Assembly: GCA_016710385.1 (NCBI GenBank)
Contig: JADJVX010000018.1
Span: 496,001 to 560,000 of the forward strand
Source: Actinomycetales bacterium
GTDB lineage: Bacteria > Actinomycetota > Actinomycetes > Actinomycetales > Dermatophilaceae
DNA length: 64,000 nucleotides
Direction: 5' to 3'
The position numbers and the translations under genes were made by a program. Every line of letters starts with the position of its first letter. The stretch's first letter is position 1. Under the pieces are notes generated by a model. It was not told the DNA's origin and made no database searches. It saw nothing but the letters and a program-made list of their open reading frames with translations. This document shows, in pieces, positions 52,714 to 61,881 of this stretch.

Positions 52714-53987
52714 TCAGTGTGGGAGCAAGGTGGCTACGGCGTCCCAGAGCGCTTCGGACACTCGGCGTTTGGTGGTCGGCCCGACTGCGATATCCGAACG
52801 TCCATCGCGGAAGAGCAGGTGCACGAAGTTGGTGTCTGCGCCGAAGGTCTTGTCCGACCCGACCTCGTTTGCGACGAGCAGATCACAGCCCTTGCGCGTG
52901 AGCTTGGCTCGTGACAACTCCAGGACCGAGCCGGAGTCGTCGCCGGTCTCGGCGGCGAAGCCGACGATGACCGGCGATGGCTGCGCGCCGCGACGGGCGA
53001 CGAGGCCAGCGAGGATGTCGGGGTTGCGCACGAGTTCGACGACCGGCGCAGAATCGTCGTGTCCGCTGCCGTGCGTCTTCTTGATCTTGGCCTCGGCATA
53101 GTGCTTGGGCCGGAAGTCGGCCACAGCGGCGCACATGACGACGACATCGGCCGACTCGGCCTCCCGGGCCACCGCGTCGGCAAGCTCCAGCGCCGATCCG
53201 GCCGAGAGCACCCTCATGGCCGACCTGGGCAGCACCGCTGTCTCCAGATTGCAGGCGATCAGGGTGACCTCGGCACCCCGAGCGGCGGCGACCTCCGCAA
53301 GGCCACCCCCTGCTTGCCCGAGGACCGGTTGCCCAGGAAGCGCACCGGATCCAGGGGTTCGCGCGTGCCGCCGGCGGTGACCAGGACGCGCACGCCGGTC
53401 AACGGCATACCGGGATCGTCGTCCGAGTCGGCACCCTGGGCGGCGTCACCACCGCGGGTCGCTGCAGCCGCAACCGCGAGCGCCTCAGCAGCGATGTCTG
53501 CGGGTTCGGGCAGCCGGCCGGGGCCCGTATCCGCTCCGGTGAGCCGACCGGAGGCGGGGTCAATGACATGGGCGCCCCGAGAGCGCAGCGTCGCGACATT
53601 GGCCTGGGTGGCCGGGTGCAGCCACATCTCGGTGTGCATGGCCGGCGCGAAAACGACCGGGCACCGGGCCGTCAGCAGGGTGGCGGTGAGCAGGTCGTCG
53701 GCCAGTCCGCAGGCGGCCTTGGCCAGCAGGTCGGCGGTCGCCGGGGCAACGACGACGAGGTCGGCCTCCTGCCCGATGCGGACGTGAGGCACTCGGTCGA
53801 CGGCGGTCCAGACGTCGCTGGCCACCGGCTTGCCGGACAGTGCGGCCCAGGTGGGGGCGCCCACGAACTCCAGGGCGGCAGCGGTCGGCACGACAGTGAC
53901 GTCGTGACCACTCTCGCTGAACAGCCGCAGCAGCGCAGCGGCCTTGTATGCCGCGATGCCGCCACTCACGCCGAGGACGACCCGCAC
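52714..53987 (-). pseudogene. coaBC: CoaBC (phosphopantothenoylcysteine synthetase/decarboxylase), frameshifted
   Basis: The bifunctional coenzyme A enzyme, broken by one missing base. The decarboxylase half (from GTG 53987) is complete: GVSGGIAAYKAAALLR, APAMHTEMW with the active-site residues, then the synthetase start GTREPLDPVRFLGNRSSGKQ. After GVAL the frame is lost near 53296-53301 and ends at 53259. The rest (AMRVLSAGSALELADAV, then AVADFRPKHYAEAKIKK and FAAET) continues in another frame to 52714. Restoring one G in the CTTGCGG stretch rejoins ALAEVAAARGAEVTLIACN. As the gene is normally essential, sequence error is more likely than a true null. Confidence 0.88.
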
Positions 53988-53994
53988 GGTGGGA

Positions 53995-54258
53995 TCAGCC
54001 CTCCGCCGACTCCGCCGTGAGCAACCCTTCGTTGATCTCGCGCAACGCGATCGACAACGGCTTCTCGTGCACCTCGGTCTCCACGAGGGGACCGACGTAG
54101 TCGAGCAGGCCCTCCTGCAACTGGGAGTAGTAGGCGTTGATCTGACGGGCCCGCTTGGCCGAGTAGATCACCAGGGCGTACTTGCTGTCGGTCGCGCGCA
54201 GCAGGTCGTCGATGGGCGGGTTGGTGATCCCGATGGGGTTGGCCACGGTTCCGGACAC
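53995..54258 (-). CDS. rpoZ: DNA-directed RNA polymerase omega subunit
   Basis: An 87-residue RNA polymerase subunit that helps assemble beta'. GITNPPIDDLLRATDSKYAL (about residues 9-28) and IYSAKRARQINAYYSQL near 30 are the omega core, with HEKPLSIALREINEGLL at the end. The GTG at 54258 gives a short N-terminus; a GTG five codons later is an alternative. It sits between gmk and coaBC as in most actinobacteria. Confidence 0.92.
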   Translation of the reverse strand: MSGTVANPIGITNPPIDDLLRATDSKYALVIYSAKRARQINAYYSQLQEGLLDYVGPLVETEVHEKPLSIALREINEGLLTAESAEG

Positions 54259-54290
54259 GTCGAGGTCTCGCTTCGATCGGGGGCAGGCTT

Positions 54291-54887
54291 CTAGAGCGCC
54301 GAAGGGCGCCAATCCATCAATGATACGAGTTCCTCACTGGCCCGGCGAACATCGTCGTTGACGATGACCCGGTCGAACTCGTCGGCAGCCGCCAACTCGC
54401 GGCGCGCCGTCTGCAGCCGGACCTCGCGCTCAGCCTCGTCCTCGGTGCCCCGGCCGACCAGACGGCGGACGAGTTCTTCCCAGCTCGGCGGGGAGAGGAA
54501 GACGAACAACGCCTGCGGCATCGTCTCGCGGACCTGTCGTGCTCCCTGCAGGTCGATCTCCAGCAGCGCGGGCTGACCGAGGGCGAGTGCTCGCTCGACG
54601 GGGCCACGCGGAGTGCCATATTTCGCGCGACCGTGCACGACGGCATACTCGAGAAACTCCCCCGCCGCGATGAGCCGGTCGAACTCCTGGGGTGCCACGA
54701 AGTGGTAGTGCACGCCGTCGACCTCACCGGGGCGCGGGGGCCGGGTGGTCATCGACACCGAGAGGTAGACCTGCGGGAAGTGCGTGCGGATGTATGCCGA
54801 GACCGTCCCCTTGCCGACCGCGGTCGGCCCGGCCAGCACCACGAGACGGGGCTCGTGGAGGGTCTGCGGCGTCTGGGCGGCGCTCAC
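54291..54887 (-). CDS. gmk: Guanylate kinase
   Basis: A 198-residue enzyme phosphorylating GMP to GDP. LVVLAGPTAVGKGTVSAYI near residue 15 is the P-loop; SVSMTTRPPRPGEVDGVHYH near 43 binds GMP; LLEIDLQGARQVR near 108 is the Walker B region and RAKYGTPRG near 87 also contacts GMP. The GTG start overlaps the mihF stop by 4 nt (GTGA). Confidence 0.96.
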   Translation of the reverse strand: MSAAQTPQTLHEPRLVVLAGPTAVGKGTVSAYIRTHFPQVYLSVSMTTRPPRPGEVDGVHYHFVAPQEFDRLIAAGEFLEYAVVHGRAKYGTPRGPVERALALGQPALLEIDLQGARQVRETMPQALFVFLSPPSWEELVRRLVGRGTEDEAEREVRLQTARRELAAADEFDRVIVNDDVRRASEELVSLMDWRPSAL

Positions 54888-55201
54888 GACCCGTCGAATC
54901 GGGCGACGAGGGCGGAGGTCTGGTTGATGCCCAGCCCGCGGACCCGCCGGGACTCCGAGATCCCGACCTCGGCCATGATCTGGCGCGCCCGCACTCTGCC
55001 GATGCCAGGCATCGCCTCCAGGAGTGCGGAGACTTTCATTTTGCCGATGACCGGGTTGTCCTTGCCCTCGGCGATGACCTGACCCAGCGAGCCGCGTGAG
55101 GTCTTGAGCCGGTTCTTCACGGCGGCCCGCTCACGCCGGGCCTGGGCGGCCTTCTCCAGCGCAGCCGCACGCTCTTGCGGGGTCAGCTCGGGCAGCGCCA
55201 C
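54884..55201 (-). CDS. mihF: Integration host factor, actinobacterial type
   Basis: A 105-residue nucleoid protein of the mycobacterial IHF/sIHF family, unrelated to the HU-like IHF of proteobacteria. The helix-two-turn-helix region VSALLEAMPGIGRVRARQIM (about residues 57-76) binds DNA, preceded by a charged helix AALEKAAQARRERAAVKNRL. GTG start with GGAG 6 nt upstream. It has its own strong promoter (55238-55266) inside the pyr block, so it can be expressed at a level different from pyrF. Confidence 0.95.
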   Translation of the reverse strand: MALPELTPQERAAALEKAAQARRERAAVKNRLKTSRGSLGQVIAEGKDNPVIGKMKVSALLEAMPGIGRVRARQIMAEVGISESRRVRGLGINQTSALVARFDGS

Positions 55202-55237
55202 GTCATACTCCTGCGGGTCGGTCGATCATCGAAGACG

Positions 55238-55266
55238 AACCTACCCAGGCCCCACCAGGCACGCAA
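55238..55266 (-). promoter_or_regulatory. mihF promoter
   Basis: -35 TTGCGT (55266-55261), exactly 17 nt, -10 TAGGTT (55243-55238). It precedes the mihF GTG by about 36 nt. The rest of the gap to pyrF (55267-55375) shows only GC-rich inverted segments that may end pyrF transcripts. Confidence 0.7.
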
Positions 55267-55375
55267 CGACAGCGGCAGGGGTGTTGCTTCCCGATCGTGC
55301 GCTGCCGTCGCCTGGCGGGCTCCTTCTGCGCGCTCAACGGCGCGTGCCAATTCTGCCGGCCCGCGCGCAGGCAGC

Positions 55376-56266
55376 TCACCCTTGGAGACTGCGTAGCTCA
55401 TCGGCCACGGCTTGTGCCCGCCGTGCCAGCTGGGTGACATCCGGTCCGGCCTGCAGCACCTCGCGACTGGAGGAGGCCAGCACCCGCGGCAGGGCGGCGC
55501 CGAAGACACGCCGCAGCGACTCGACCGTGCCTCCCTGCGCCCCCACCCCGGGGGCGAGGAAGGCCCCATTGACTCCTGGCAGGTCCAGGCCGAGTTCGGC
55601 GACGGCATCCCCGACGGTGGCCCCCACGACCAGGCCGACCGACCCCAGCTCGCCCGCAGCCGCGGCTGCCGCGTTGTCGGCCGTCGCACCGGCCACCACG
55701 TGGCCCGCGACGCTGAGCCCGTGCAGCCGCGCGTGCTGCACCGCTGGGCCTTCCGGATTGGAGGTCAGCGCCAGGACGAAGACCCCGCGCCCAGTGGCAT
55801 GAGCGAGGTCGATCGCGGGCCGCAGCGAGCCGTAACCGAGGTAGGGAGACACGGTGATGGCATCCGGCGGGTCGACGGCGTCCTTGCCCAGGAATGCCTC
55901 GGCATAGGCGTCCATCGTCGTGCCGATGTCGCCGCGCTTGACGTCGAGGATGACCAGCGTGCCCGCCTCCCGTAGTGCGGCGACGGTGCGCTCGAGGATG
56001 GCGACCCCGGCCGAGCCGAAGACCTCGAAGAAGGCCGACTGTGGCTTGACCGCCGCGACCCGCCCGCCGAAAGCCTCGACGCAGGTCATCGCGAAGTGCT
56101 CCAGACCCCGCAGGTCGTAGGACAGTCCCCAGCTGTGCACCAGCCCGGGATGAGGGTCGATGCCCGCGCACAATGGCCCGAAACGCTGCATGGCCGCCGC
56201 CAGACGGACCCCGAGACTCGGTGGGGACAGCACACCGGGGTCGGCCGCGGGGATCCGGTCAGACAT
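55376..56266 (-). CDS. pyrF: Orotidine-5'-phosphate decarboxylase, type 2
   Basis: A 296-residue enzyme making UMP from OMP. The type 2 (mycobacterial/myxobacterial) form is shown by FGPLCAGIDPHPGLVHSWG near residue 29 and by the catalytic LVILDVKRGDIGTTMDAYAE near 107, the D-x-K-x-x-D core. TVSPYLGYGSLRPA near 142 and APGVGAQGGT near 241 bind phosphate. The ATG overlaps the pyrD stop by 8 nt. Confidence 0.95.
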   Translation of the reverse strand: MSDRIPAADPGVLSPPSLGVRLAAAMQRFGPLCAGIDPHPGLVHSWGLSYDLRGLEHFAMTCVEAFGGRVAAVKPQSAFFEVFGSAGVAILERTVAALREAGTLVILDVKRGDIGTTMDAYAEAFLGKDAVDPPDAITVSPYLGYGSLRPAIDLAHATGRGVFVLALTSNPEGPAVQHARLHGLSVAGHVVAGATADNAAAAAAGELGSVGLVVGATVGDAVAELGLDLPGVNGAFLAPGVGAQGGTVESLRRVFGAALPRVLASSSREVLQAGPDVTQLARRAQAVADELRSLQG

Positions 56267-57329
56267 GCCCGCCCCCACGACGACGAGCGAGGTCGGCGTT
56301 GATCCGACGTACCCACAGCGGTCCGCCGTAGACGAAACCCGTGTAGGCCTGCACCAGCGTGGCACCGAGGTCGAGCCGGCGCGCGACATCGTCGGCGTTC
56401 GACACCCCTCCCACGCTGATGACGGTCGCGGCAGCGGGCAGTTCGGCGCGCAGCAGGCGGAGTACCTCGACCGACCGACGCGCGAGCACCGGCCCGGACA
56501 GTCCGCCGAGGCCAAACGCTGCGACCTTCTCCGGCGCGGTCCGCAGCCCGTCGCGGCCGATCGTCGTGTTGGTCGCAACGACGCCGGCGAGCCCGAGCTC
56601 GGTGACGAGGTCGGCTACGGCAACGACATCGGCATCGGCTAAGTCGGGCGCGATCTTGACCAGCAATGGCACGGGGCGACCCGCGGCAGCGTCCGCCGTC
56701 GGGCCGACGGCACCAAGGAGCGGACGCAGCGACGACACCGCCTGCAGATCGCGCAGCCCGGGGGTGTTGGGCGAACTGACGTTGACCACGAGGTAGTCGG
56801 CATAGCGGGCCAGGCGGCGAGCGCTGAGCAGGTAGTCCTCGATGGCTTCGTCGTTCGGGACGAGCTTGGTCTTGCCGATGTTGACTCCGAGCAGGACGCC
56901 GCTGTGCCGCCCGGCAGCCCGCCGCGCCAGCCGCTCGGCGACCACCTCAGAACCGTCGTTGTTGAAGCCCATCCGGTTGAGGATCGCGCGGTCCAGGGGC
57001 AGCCGGAACAGCCGCGGGGTCGGATTGCCCGGCTGCGGCTGCCCGGTCACGGTGCCGATCTCGACCGACCCGAAGCCGAGGGCGGCCAGCGCGTCGATCC
57101 CTCTGGCGTTCTTGTCGAAGCCCGCGGCCAGACCCAGCGGGCTGGCCACCCGCCGACCGAAGACCTCGACGGCCAGGCTCGGGTCGGGCGCAGCCACCCG
57201 CGACCCCACCGCGGCACCGAGGCCGGGCACGGCATACAGGCTCTGCAGTCCGCGGAAGGAGACCCGGTGGGCCAGCTCGGGGTCCACGTGGCGCAGCACG
57301 TGGTGGAAGACCGCGTCGTAGGTGCTCAT
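56259..57329 (-). CDS. pyrD: Dihydroorotate dehydrogenase, quinone type (class 2)
   Basis: A 356-residue membrane-associated flavoenzyme oxidising dihydroorotate and reducing quinone. The N-terminal helix (YDAVFHHVLRHVDPELAHRV) marks class 2. PLGLAAGFDKNARGIDAL near 64, GTVTGQPQPGNPTPRLFRLP near 93 and NRMGFNNDG near 117 are FMN and orotate contacts; the catalytic Ser lies in VNVSSPNTPGLRDLQ near 180. The ATG overlaps the carB stop by 4 nt. Confidence 0.96.
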   Translation of the reverse strand: MSTYDAVFHHVLRHVDPELAHRVSFRGLQSLYAVPGLGAAVGSRVAAPDPSLAVEVFGRRVASPLGLAAGFDKNARGIDALAALGFGSVEIGTVTGQPQPGNPTPRLFRLPLDRAILNRMGFNNDGSEVVAERLARRAAGRHSGVLLGVNIGKTKLVPNDEAIEDYLLSARRLARYADYLVVNVSSPNTPGLRDLQAVSSLRPLLGAVGPTADAAAGRPVPLLVKIAPDLADADVVAVADLVTELGLAGVVATNTTIGRDGLRTAPEKVAAFGLGGLSGPVLARRSVEVLRLLRAELPAAATVISVGGVSNADDVARRLDLGATLVQAYTGFVYGGPLWVRRINADLARRRGGGHV

Positions 57330-60300
57330 CCGGCCACCACGGACGCGGATGGATGCCGCGCGTAGAGGTCCAAGGCGATGGCGTGCTGCTGCAGCGAGGT
57401 GACCTCCAGCGGCGCCGAGCGCATCGAGGCGATCCCCTGCACCGCCGCCGCCAACTCCTGCACCGTCGTGATGAGGGTGACGTCGGCGGTGATCGCGGCG
57501 GCGCGGATCGCGTAGCCGTCAGCGCGGGCATTGGACCCGGTCGGCGTGTTGACGACCATGGCAACCTCGCCGTCGAGGATGCGGTCGGCGATGGTGCGTC
57601 CGTCCTCGGCGACCGAGGGCTCCCCCGCCCGCTCGGTGATCTTGCGCACGACCTCGACCGGTATGCCGTTGCGCCGCAACACATCTGCGGTGCCGGCAGT
57701 GGCCAGGATGGTGAACCCGAGGTCGACCAGGCCGCGCACCGGGAAGAGCATGGCCCGCTTGTCGCGGTTGGCCACCGAGACGAACACCGTGCCCGAGTCG
57801 GGCAGCCCGCCATAGGCCGCGAGCTGGCTCTTGGCGAAGGCCCGCCCGAAGTCGACGTCGATGCCCATGACCTCGCCGGTCGATTTCATCTCCGGGCCGA
57901 GCAGGGCGTCGACGTTCTGCCCTTCTGCGGTGCGGAACCGCGCGAACGGCAGCACCGCCTCCTTGACCGACATCGGGGCGTGGGCAGGCAGTGTGCCGCC
58001 GTCGCCGTGCGGCGGCAGGACACCCTCGGCCCGCAACTGCGCGATGCTCGTGCCCAGCATGATCCGCGAGGCCGCCTTGCTCAGCGGCACGCCGGTCGCC
58101 TTGGCGACGAAGGGCACCGTGCGCGAGGCCCGCGGGTTGGCCTCCAGGACATAGAGGACGTCTTGCGCCAGGGCGAACTGCACGTTCATCAGCCCGCGCA
58201 CCCCGATCCCTTGGGCGAGCTTGAGCGAGGACTGCCGCACCCGGTCGATCTCGGCGCTACCGAGCGTGGCCGGGGGAAGCGCACAAGCGCTGTCCCCGGA
58301 GTGGATGCCGGCTTCCTCGATGTGTTCCATGACGCCGCCGAGATACATCTCCTGGCCGTCGTAGAGCACGTCGACGTCGATTTCGATCGCGTCGTCGAGG
58401 AAGCGGTCGACGAGGATCGGGTGCTCCGGGCTGGCGATGGTCGCGCGGGTGACATAGGTGGCCAGCGTCTCGTCGTCGTAGACGATCTCCATGCCCCGCC
58501 CGCCGAGCACGTAGGACGGCCGGACGAGCACGGGGTAGCCGATGGAGCGGGCGACCGCAAGGGCGTCCTCGACGCTGTATGCCGTGCCGTGCTTGGGCGC
58601 GGGCAGCCCGGCTTCGGCGAGCACCCGACCAAAGGCGCCGCGGTCTTCGGCCAGGTGGATCGCCTCCGGCGGGGTGCCGACGATCGGCACGCCCTCGTCT
58701 TTGAGCGCCTGGGCCAGCCCGAGCGGGGTCTGCCCGCCGAGCTGAACGATGACTCCCGCGATCGGTCCCGCGGCGCGCTCCGCCGCGACGACCTCGAGGA
58801 CGTCTTCCAGGGTGAGCGGCTCGAAGTAGAGCCGACTGGAGGTGTCGTAGTCGGTCGAGACGGTCTCGGGGTTGCAGTTGACCATGACGGTGTCGAAACC
58901 GGCCTCGCGCAGCGCGAAGCTGGCGTGCACGCACGAATAATCGAACTCCACACCCTGACCGATCCGGTTGGGACCGGAACCGAGGATGATGACCGCGGGG
59001 CGCTCCCGCGGGAGCACCTCCGACTCCTCGTCATAGGTCGAGTAGTAGTAGGGCGTCAGCGCTGCGAACTCGGCCGCACAGGTGTCGACGGTCTTGTAGA
59101 CCGGCCGGATCCCGAGGGCGTGCCGGACCCCGCGGACGACTGCCTCCGGCATACCCCGGAGTTGAGCCAGTTGCCGGTCGGAGAAGCCGTGCCGCTTGGC
59201 CAAGGCGAGCAGGTCCGGGCGCAGCCGATCGGCCGAACGCACGACCTCGGCGACCTCGTTGATCAAGGCGATCTGGTCGAGGAACCAGGGGTCGATACCG
59301 GTCGCCTCGTGGACCTGCTCGACCGTCGCCCCAGCGCGCAGCGCCTGCTGCACCTGGACGATCCGGCCGTCGGTCGGGCGGGCGATCTCGCGGAGCAACT
59401 CGGCGAGCTGCGGCTGCGGGTCGGCCCCGGACCAGTGGAAGGTCGACTCCTTGCGTTCCATCGAGCGCAGCGCCTTCTGCAGCGCCTCGGTGAAATTGCG
59501 CCCGAGGGACATCGCCTCGCCGACCGACTTCATCGTCGTCGTGAGGGTGGGATCGGCTGCCGGGAACTTCTCGAACGCGAAGCGCGGCACCTTGACGACG
59601 ACATAGTCGAGGGTCGGCTCGAAGGACGCCGGGGTCTGCTTGGTGATGTCGTTGGGCACCTCGTCGAGGGTGTAGCCGATGGCCATCTTTGCGGCGATCT
59701 TGGCGATGGGGAACCCGGTGGCCTTGGAGGCGAGCGCCGACGAGCGGGACACGCGCGGGTTCATCTCGATGACGATGACCCGGCCGTCGCGTGGGTTGAC
59801 CGCGAACTGGATGTTGCAGCCGCCGGTGTCCACGCCCACCTCGCGGATGACGGCGATGCCGATGTCCCGCAGCCGCTGATACTCCCGATCGGTGAGGGTG
59901 AGGGCCGGCGCGACGGTGATCGAGTCGCCGGTGTGCACCCCCATCGGGTCGACATTCTCGATCGAGCAGACGACGACGACGTTGTCGGCGTGGTCGCGCA
60001 TCACCTCGAGTTCGTATTCCTTCCAGCCGATGATCGACTCCTCGAGGAGCACCTCGGTCACCGGCGAGTACTGCAGGCCGGCCCCCGCGATCCGGCGCAG
60101 GTCGGCCTCGTCATAGGCAAACCCAGACCCGAGACCACCCATGGTGAAGGATGGGCGGACGACGACCGGGTAGCTCAACTCCGCTGCGGCAGCGACGCAT
60201 TCGTCCATCGTGTGACAGATGAGAGAGCGCGCCGACTCAGCGCCACAACGCTGCACCACGCCCTTGAACTTCTCGCGGTCCTCGCCGAGCTGGATGGCCT

Positions 60301-60661
60301 GGACATTGGCGCCGATGAGCGGACAGGAATACTTCTCCAGCACCCCGCGCTCGTGCAGGGCCATCGCGCAGTTGAGCGCGGTCTGCCCGCCGAGGGTCGC
60401 GAGCACCGCATCGGGACGTTCCTTGGCGATGATCGCCTCGACGACCTCCGGAGTGATCGGCTCGATGTAGGTGGCGTCGGCGAACTCCGGGTCAGTCATG
60501 ATCGTCGCCGGGTTGGAGTTGACCAGGATGACCCGAATGCCCTCGTCGCGCAGCACCCGGCAGGCCTGGGTGCCGGAGTAGTCGAACTCACAGGCCTGCC
60601 CGATCACGATCGGTCCCGAGCCGATGACCAGGACGCTGGTGATGTCCTCGCGCTTGGGCAT
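57326..60661 (-). CDS. carB: Carbamoyl-phosphate synthase, large subunit
   Basis: An 1111-residue enzyme making carbamoyl phosphate for pyrimidines and arginine. The two homologous ATP-grasp halves are seen: SVLVIGSGPIVIGQACEFDY near residue 9 with VVVRPSFTMGGLGSGFAYDE near 167, and VIILGSGPNRIGQGVEFDYS near 560 with VLVRPSYVLGGRGMEIVYDD near 718. The oligomerisation domain lies between them, and an MGS-like allosteric domain closes the protein (about 960-1111). Its ATG shares a base with the carA stop (TGATG). Confidence 0.97.
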   Translation of the reverse strand: MPKREDITSVLVIGSGPIVIGQACEFDYSGTQACRVLRDEGIRVILVNSNPATIMTDPEFADATYIEPITPEVVEAIIAKERPDAVLATLGGQTALNCAMALHERGVLEKYSCPLIGANVQAIQLGEDREKFKGVVQRCGAESARSLICHTMDECVAAAAELSYPVVVRPSFTMGGLGSGFAYDEADLRRIAGAGLQYSPVTEVLLEESIIGWKEYELEVMRDHADNVVVVCSIENVDPMGVHTGDSITVAPALTLTDREYQRLRDIGIAVIREVGVDTGGCNIQFAVNPRDGRVIVIEMNPRVSRSSALASKATGFPIAKIAAKMAIGYTLDEVPNDITKQTPASFEPTLDYVVVKVPRFAFEKFPAADPTLTTTMKSVGEAMSLGRNFTEALQKALRSMERKESTFHWSGADPQPQLAELLREIARPTDGRIVQVQQALRAGATVEQVHEATGIDPWFLDQIALINEVAEVVRSADRLRPDLLALAKRHGFSDRQLAQLRGMPEAVVRGVRHALGIRPVYKTVDTCAAEFAALTPYYYSTYDEESEVLPRERPAVIILGSGPNRIGQGVEFDYSCVHASFALREAGFDTVMVNCNPETVSTDYDTSSRLYFEPLTLEDVLEVVAAERAAGPIAGVIVQLGGQTPLGLAQALKDEGVPIVGTPPEAIHLAEDRGAFGRVLAEAGLPAPKHGTAYSVEDALAVARSIGYPVLVRPSYVLGGRGMEIVYDDETLATYVTRATIASPEHPILVDRFLDDAIEIDVDVLYDGQEMYLGGVMEHIEEAGIHSGDSACALPPATLGSAEIDRVRQSSLKLAQGIGVRGLMNVQFALAQDVLYVLEANPRASRTVPFVAKATGVPLSKAASRIMLGTSIAQLRAEGVLPPHGDGGTLPAHAPMSVKEAVLPFARFRTAEGQNVDALLGPEMKSTGEVMGIDVDFGRAFAKSQLAAYGGLPDSGTVFVSVANRDKRAMLFPVRGLVDLGFTILATAGTADVLRRNGIPVEVVRKITERAGEPSVAEDGRTIADRILDGEVAMVVNTPTGSNARADGYAIRAAAITADVTLITTVQELAAAVQGIASMRSAPLEVTSLQQHAIALDLYARHPSASVVAG

Positions 60662-61881
60662 CAGTGGTGGCCTTCCTCGGTGAGCAGCTGTGGGGTCTCG
60701 CGTCCCGGTGCGAGGTCCTGCGGTCCGGTCACGCGGTGCCGTTCCATGAGGTCGGTGAACCGGTGGAAGAGGTATGCCGCGTCATGCGGCCCTGCCGCGG
60801 CCTCCGGGTGGTATTGCACGGAGAAAGCCGGAACGTCCAGGCACTCCAGGCCTTCGACGACGTCGTCGTTGAGACAGACATGGCTGACCCGGACCCGGCC
60901 GTAGGGAGTCTGGGAGTCGTGCTTGGTGGGCGCGTCAACGGCGAATCCGTGGTTGTGAGCGGTGACCTCGACCTTGCCGGTAGTGCGGTCCATGACCGGC
61001 TGGTTGATCCCACGGTGGCCGTACTTGAGCTTGTACGTGCCGAATCCGAGCGCCCGACCGAGCAGCTGGTTGCCGAAGCAGATCCCGAAGAACGGGATCC
61101 GGCGAGCCAAGACGGCCTGCAGCACCGAGACGTCGGCGGTCGCCGGGTCGCCCGGCCCGTTGGAGAAGAAGACGCCATCGGGTGCCTCCTGGCCCGCGGA
61201 CCGACCCACCGCGAGGATGTCCTCGACGGTGGCCCCGGCGGGCAGCACGTGGACCTCGATGCCCTCCTTGGCCATCAGCGCTGGGGTCATCCCCTTGATA
61301 CCCAGGTCGACGGCCGCGACGACGAAGCGCCGCTCGCCCACCGCCGGAACGACGTATGCCGTGTCGGTGCTCACCTCTCGAGCGAGGTCGGCACCGGCCA
61401 TCTGGGGGGCCGCGTGGACCCGCTCGAGCAACTGCTCGGGCCGAGCGTCGCCAGCGGGACCGCTGAAGATCCCTACCCGCATGGCACCCCGTTCGCGCAG
61501 GTGCCGGGTCAACGCCCGGGTGTCGATGTCGCAGATCCCCACGATCCCCTGCTCGAGGAGTTGCGCCTCCAGGGAGCCGCGGGAGCGCCAGTTGGAGGGG
61601 CGCAGCCCCGCCTCCCGGACGGCATACCCTGCCACCCAGATGCGCCGGGACTCGTCGTCCTCGGCGTTCCACCCGGTGTTGCCGACGTGCGGTGCCGTCA
61701 TGACAACGACCTGGCGGTGGTAGCTGGGGTCGGTGAGGGTCTCCTGGTAGCCGGTCATTCCGGTCGAGAAGACCGCCTCCCCCACGGTCTGCCCGAGTGC
61801 GCCATAGGCCCGTCCGGCGAAGCTGCGCCCGTCTTCCAGGACGAGGACGGCCGGATCGCGCTGGGTGAGCAGGGATGTCAC
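60661..61881 (-). CDS. carA: Carbamoyl-phosphate synthase, small (glutaminase) subunit
   Basis: A 406-residue glutamine amidotransferase feeding ammonia to CarB. The N-terminal domain has GEAVFSTGMTGYQETLTDPS near residue 35 and IDTRALTRHLRERG near 121; the class I amidotransferase domain has FFGICFGNQLLGRA near 274 with the nucleophile Cys, and SVQYHPEAAAGP near 357 with His and Glu of the triad. The GTG at 61881 overlaps the pyrC stop by 4 nt (GTGA); longer readings run into pyrC. Confidence 0.96.
   Translation of the reverse strand: MTSLLTQRDPAVLVLEDGRSFAGRAYGALGQTVGEAVFSTGMTGYQETLTDPSYHRQVVVMTAPHVGNTGWNAEDDESRRIWVAGYAVREAGLRPSNWRSRGSLEAQLLEQGIVGICDIDTRALTRHLRERGAMRVGIFSGPAGDARPEQLLERVHAAPQMAGADLAREVSTDTAYVVPAVGERRFVVAAVDLGIKGMTPALMAKEGIEVHVLPAGATVEDILAVGRSAGQEAPDGVFFSNGPGDPATADVSVLQAVLARRIPFFGICFGNQLLGRALGFGTYKLKYGHRGINQPVMDRTTGKVEVTAHNHGFAVDAPTKHDSQTPYGRVRVSHVCLNDDVVEGLECLDVPAFSVQYHPEAAAGPHDAAYLFHRFTDLMERHRVTGPQDLAPGRETPQLLTEEGHH

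Noticed and set aside
57353..60904. A 1183-codon open frame on the plus strand opposite carB
   Set aside because: It is the antisense of a conserved carB gene in very GC-rich DNA; the translation is rich in Arg, Asp, His and Gly with no domain, and no ribosome site or promoter supports it.
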